In this document: positions 6,002 through 7,251 of the stretch, piece by piece
How the letters are laid out: each line of letters starts with the position of its first letter
How positions within the stretch are numbered: position 1 is the first letter of the stretch
Assembly (NCBI GenBank): GCA_964496075.1
Contig: CAZBXB010000034.1
Span: 1 to 7,251 of the forward strand
From: UBA1372 sp964496075
Lineage (GTDB): Bacteria > Patescibacteriota > Microgenomatia > UBA12405
Reading direction: 5' to 3'
DNA: 7,251 nt
Made by a program: the position numbers and the translations under genes
Notes under the pieces: model-generated
Database searches by the model: none
What the model was told of the DNA's origin: nothing
Seen by the model: only the letters and a program-made list of their open reading frames with translations

Positions 6002-6103
6002 TTATTTGTATCTTGAACAAGCAAACTTCTTTGAAGTTTGATGTTTCGCCTGAGGAAAATATTATGTGTATCTTGAAATAATTATTTGTATCTTGAACAA
6101 GCA
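6002..6103. repeat. Three 20-bp direct repeats with CTTGAACAAG palindrome, in 20-bp phase
   Basis: On the plus strand a 22-base sequence (TTATTTGTATCTTGAACAAG plus CA) occurs identically at 6002-6023 and 6082-6103. A variant copy, TTATGTGTATCTTGAAATAA, lies at 6062-6081, directly abutting the last copy (16 of 20 identical). Copy starts are 60 and 20 bases apart, so all lie on about the same face of the helix. The two full copies contain the imperfect palindrome CTTG-AA-CAAG. They sit between the ftsZ stop and the ileS promoter. Function unknown: operators for a cooperative regulator or a 3'-UTR element are both possible. Confidence 0.7.
6022..6040. repeat. Perfect 8-bp inverted repeat (hairpin) in ftsZ 3' region
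   Basis: CAAACTTC (6022-6029), TTT, GAAGTTTG (6033-6040). It could form an 8-bp stem with a 3-base loop in either strand's RNA. It abuts the leftmost 20-bp repeat copy. No T-run follows on either strand, so it is not a standard intrinsic terminator; it might protect the 3' end of ftsZ mRNA or be a protein site. Confidence 0.55.
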
Positions 6104-6113
6104 GATTATGTTT

Positions 6114-7251
6114 TTACTTTCTCAAAAACGACGGGATGTCGTATTCGTCGACGATGTCAACACCTTCGGGGATGAATTGATCTTTGAGGGCATCATCTAA
6201 GTTTTTGTGGATTTGCTTGGTGTTTTTTTTGTCAGTTTTTGGTTTTGGTGTGTGTTCGTCTACTTGCTTTTGTTGATTTGTTCGGATTTGGTGTTGGATA
6301 ACTTTTGGGTTGTCATCAAAACCGGTAGCGATAACGGTTATTTTTATTTTACCCGTCTGGCCTTCGTCGATGGTGGCTCCGAAAATAATGTTGGCATCGG
6401 GAGCGGCCAGCTTAGTGATTTTTTGAGCTGATTCTTCTATTTCGGCAATAGTAAGGTCCGGTCCTCCGGTAATATTAATTAAAACACCTCTGGCTCCGTC
6501 GATATCAACTTCAATCAAAGGTGAGTCAATGGCGGCTTGGACGGCTCTTTGGGCTCGATTTTCTCCTTCTGCCTCCCCTACTCCCATTAAAGCAGTACCG
6601 GCTTCGGCCATAACAGATTTAACATCAGCAAAATCAAGATTAATTAAACCCGGGGTGGTAATTAATTCAGATATAGCCTTAGTGCCTTTGCTTAAAACCG
6701 AATCGGCCGTTTTTAGGGCTTGTTGAAAAGTGGTTTTGTTTTTGACAACTTCTAATACTTTTTGGTTGGGAATAACAATCAGGGTGTCGACATTATTTTT
6801 AAGTAGTGAGATACCTTGCTGGGCGTTAGTCATGCGCCTGGTACCTTCAAAAAGAAATGGCTTGGTAACAATGGCAATGGTAAGTATGCCTAGTTCGTTT
6901 TTGGCGATGTCAGCAATAATTGGGGCTGCTCCGGTACAAGTACCTCCACCCATACCACCGGTGATAAAGATCATATCGGTATCCTGAAGAATTTCTTTTA
7001 GTTTTTCCCTTGATTCTTCGGCCGCTTTTTGACCGATCTCCGGATTGCCGCCCGACCCAAGTCCTCTAGTAAGTTTTTGGCCAATTTGGACTTTGACGTC
7101 GGCTAATGAATTAAGTAAGACTTGAGAATCAGTATTGATGGCCACAAAATCAACACCGGCAATGCCTTCGTCTGAGATCATGGAGTTGATGGCATTATTT
7201 CCGCCGCCACCAATACCTAAAACTTTGATTTTGGCGAACTGACTAGCGAGT
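6114..7251 (-). CDS. ftsZ: Cell division GTPase FtsZ (N-terminus cut by window edge)
   Basis: Tubulin-like GTPase that polymerises into the division ring. The frame is open to the right edge; 378 residues are visible and only a short N-terminus is missing. The Met at 7181 is internal, because the T1 loop GIGGGGNNAI is encoded upstream at 7217-7188. Next come VAINTD, the tubulin signature GGMGGGTCTGAAP (usual GGGTGTGAAP; the middle Gly is Cys, codon 6938-6936), FLFEGTRRM, and the T7 loop NLDFADVK that completes the GTPase site of the neighbouring subunit. A variable linker of about 50 residues rich in Lys, Gln, Asn and Thr leads to the C-terminal peptide DEYDIPSFLRK, which in other bacteria binds partners such as FtsA. 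ileS lies downstream after 265 bases. Only the Cys substitution is unusual. Confidence 0.97.
   Translation of the reverse strand, partial: LASQFAKIKVLGIGGGGNNAINSMISDEGIAGVDFVAINTDSQVLLNSLADVKVQIGQKLTRGLGSGGNPEIGQKAAEESREKLKEILQDTDMIFITGGMGGGTCTGAAPIIADIAKNELGILTIAIVTKPFLFEGTRRMTNAQQGISLLKNNVDTLIVIPNQKVLEVVKNKTTFQQALKTADSVLSKGTKAISELITTPGLINLDFADVKSVMAEAGTALMGVGEAEGENRAQRAVQAAIDSPLIEVDIDGARGVLINITGGPDLTIAEIEESAQKITKLAAPDANIIFGATIDEGQTGKIKITVIATGFDDNPKVIQHQIRTNQQKQVDEHTPKPKTDKKNTKQIHKNLDDALKDQFIPEGVDIVDEYDIPSFLRK

Noticed and set aside
6042..6057. parS-like site TGTTTCGCCTGAGGAA
   Set aside because: Only 11 of 16 bases match TGTTTCACGTGAAACA and the dyad is broken, so it is not convincing as a ParB site.
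6002..6103. CRISPR array
   Set aside because: Only three imperfect copies, one pair abutting with no spacer and unequal spacing; no cas genes.
7179..7181. ATG at 7181 as start of ftsZ
   Set aside because: The essential T1 glycine loop is encoded just upstream in the same frame, so this Met is internal.

Overview
The window holds seven protein genes, two of them cut by the window edges, plus one compact regulatory region. The genes are housekeeping genes for cell division, wall synthesis, translation and chromosome partition. Several traits suggest a small-genome bacterium, most likely of the Candidate Phyla Radiation (Patescibacteria, perhaps Microgenomates-like). These are AT-leaning DNA, very short intergenic gaps, no visible Shine-Dalgarno sequences, a eukaryote-like (type 2) isoleucyl-tRNA synthetase, and an FtsZ with a classical C-terminal peptide. 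The lineage call is inference from gene style and order. Nothing looks horizontally acquired: no mobile elements, tRNA, rRNA or CRISPR were seen. The standard genetic code fits all genes.

Layout: on the plus strand, the 3' part of lepB (signal peptidase I) ends at 536. Everything else is on the minus strand, in transcription order: ftsZ (enters from the right edge, ends 6114), a 265-bp intergenic region, ileS (5848-3038), rodA (3026-2031), rplU (2008-1682), rpmA (1679-1428) and parB (1381-533). lepB and parB converge, and their stop codons overlap.

The most interesting part is the ftsZ-ileS gap. On the minus strand it reads in order: three copies of a 20-bp repeat at 20/60-bp spacing, a perfect 8-bp hairpin, and a 22-bp AT palindrome overlapping an extended -10 promoter (TGTTATAAT). 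Next comes an 11-codon leader ORF whose last five residues are Ile-Lys-Val-Ile-Ile. A 7-bp hairpin follows, then a 5-bp GC hairpin with eight T's that ends 8 bases before the ileS ATG. This is the layout expected of an isoleucine-responsive, leader-peptide transcription attenuator for isoleucyl-tRNA synthetase. The leader ORF is short, and a clear antiterminator fold was not resolved by eye.

A second extended -10 promoter (TGCTATAAT) overlaps the end of rodA and would start rplU transcripts 0-3 bases before the ATG, giving a leaderless mRNA. Together with the missing Shine-Dalgarno sequences at every visible start, this points to leaderless or AU-rich-driven translation initiation.

Functionally, FtsZ forms the division ring and RodA polymerises wall glycan. 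IleRS, L21 and L27 serve translation, ParB serves chromosome segregation, and LepB releases exported proteins. The order looks like a condensed version of clusters known in Gram-positive bacteria (ftsZ-ylm-divIVA-ileS and mre/rodA-rplU-ysxB-rpmA).
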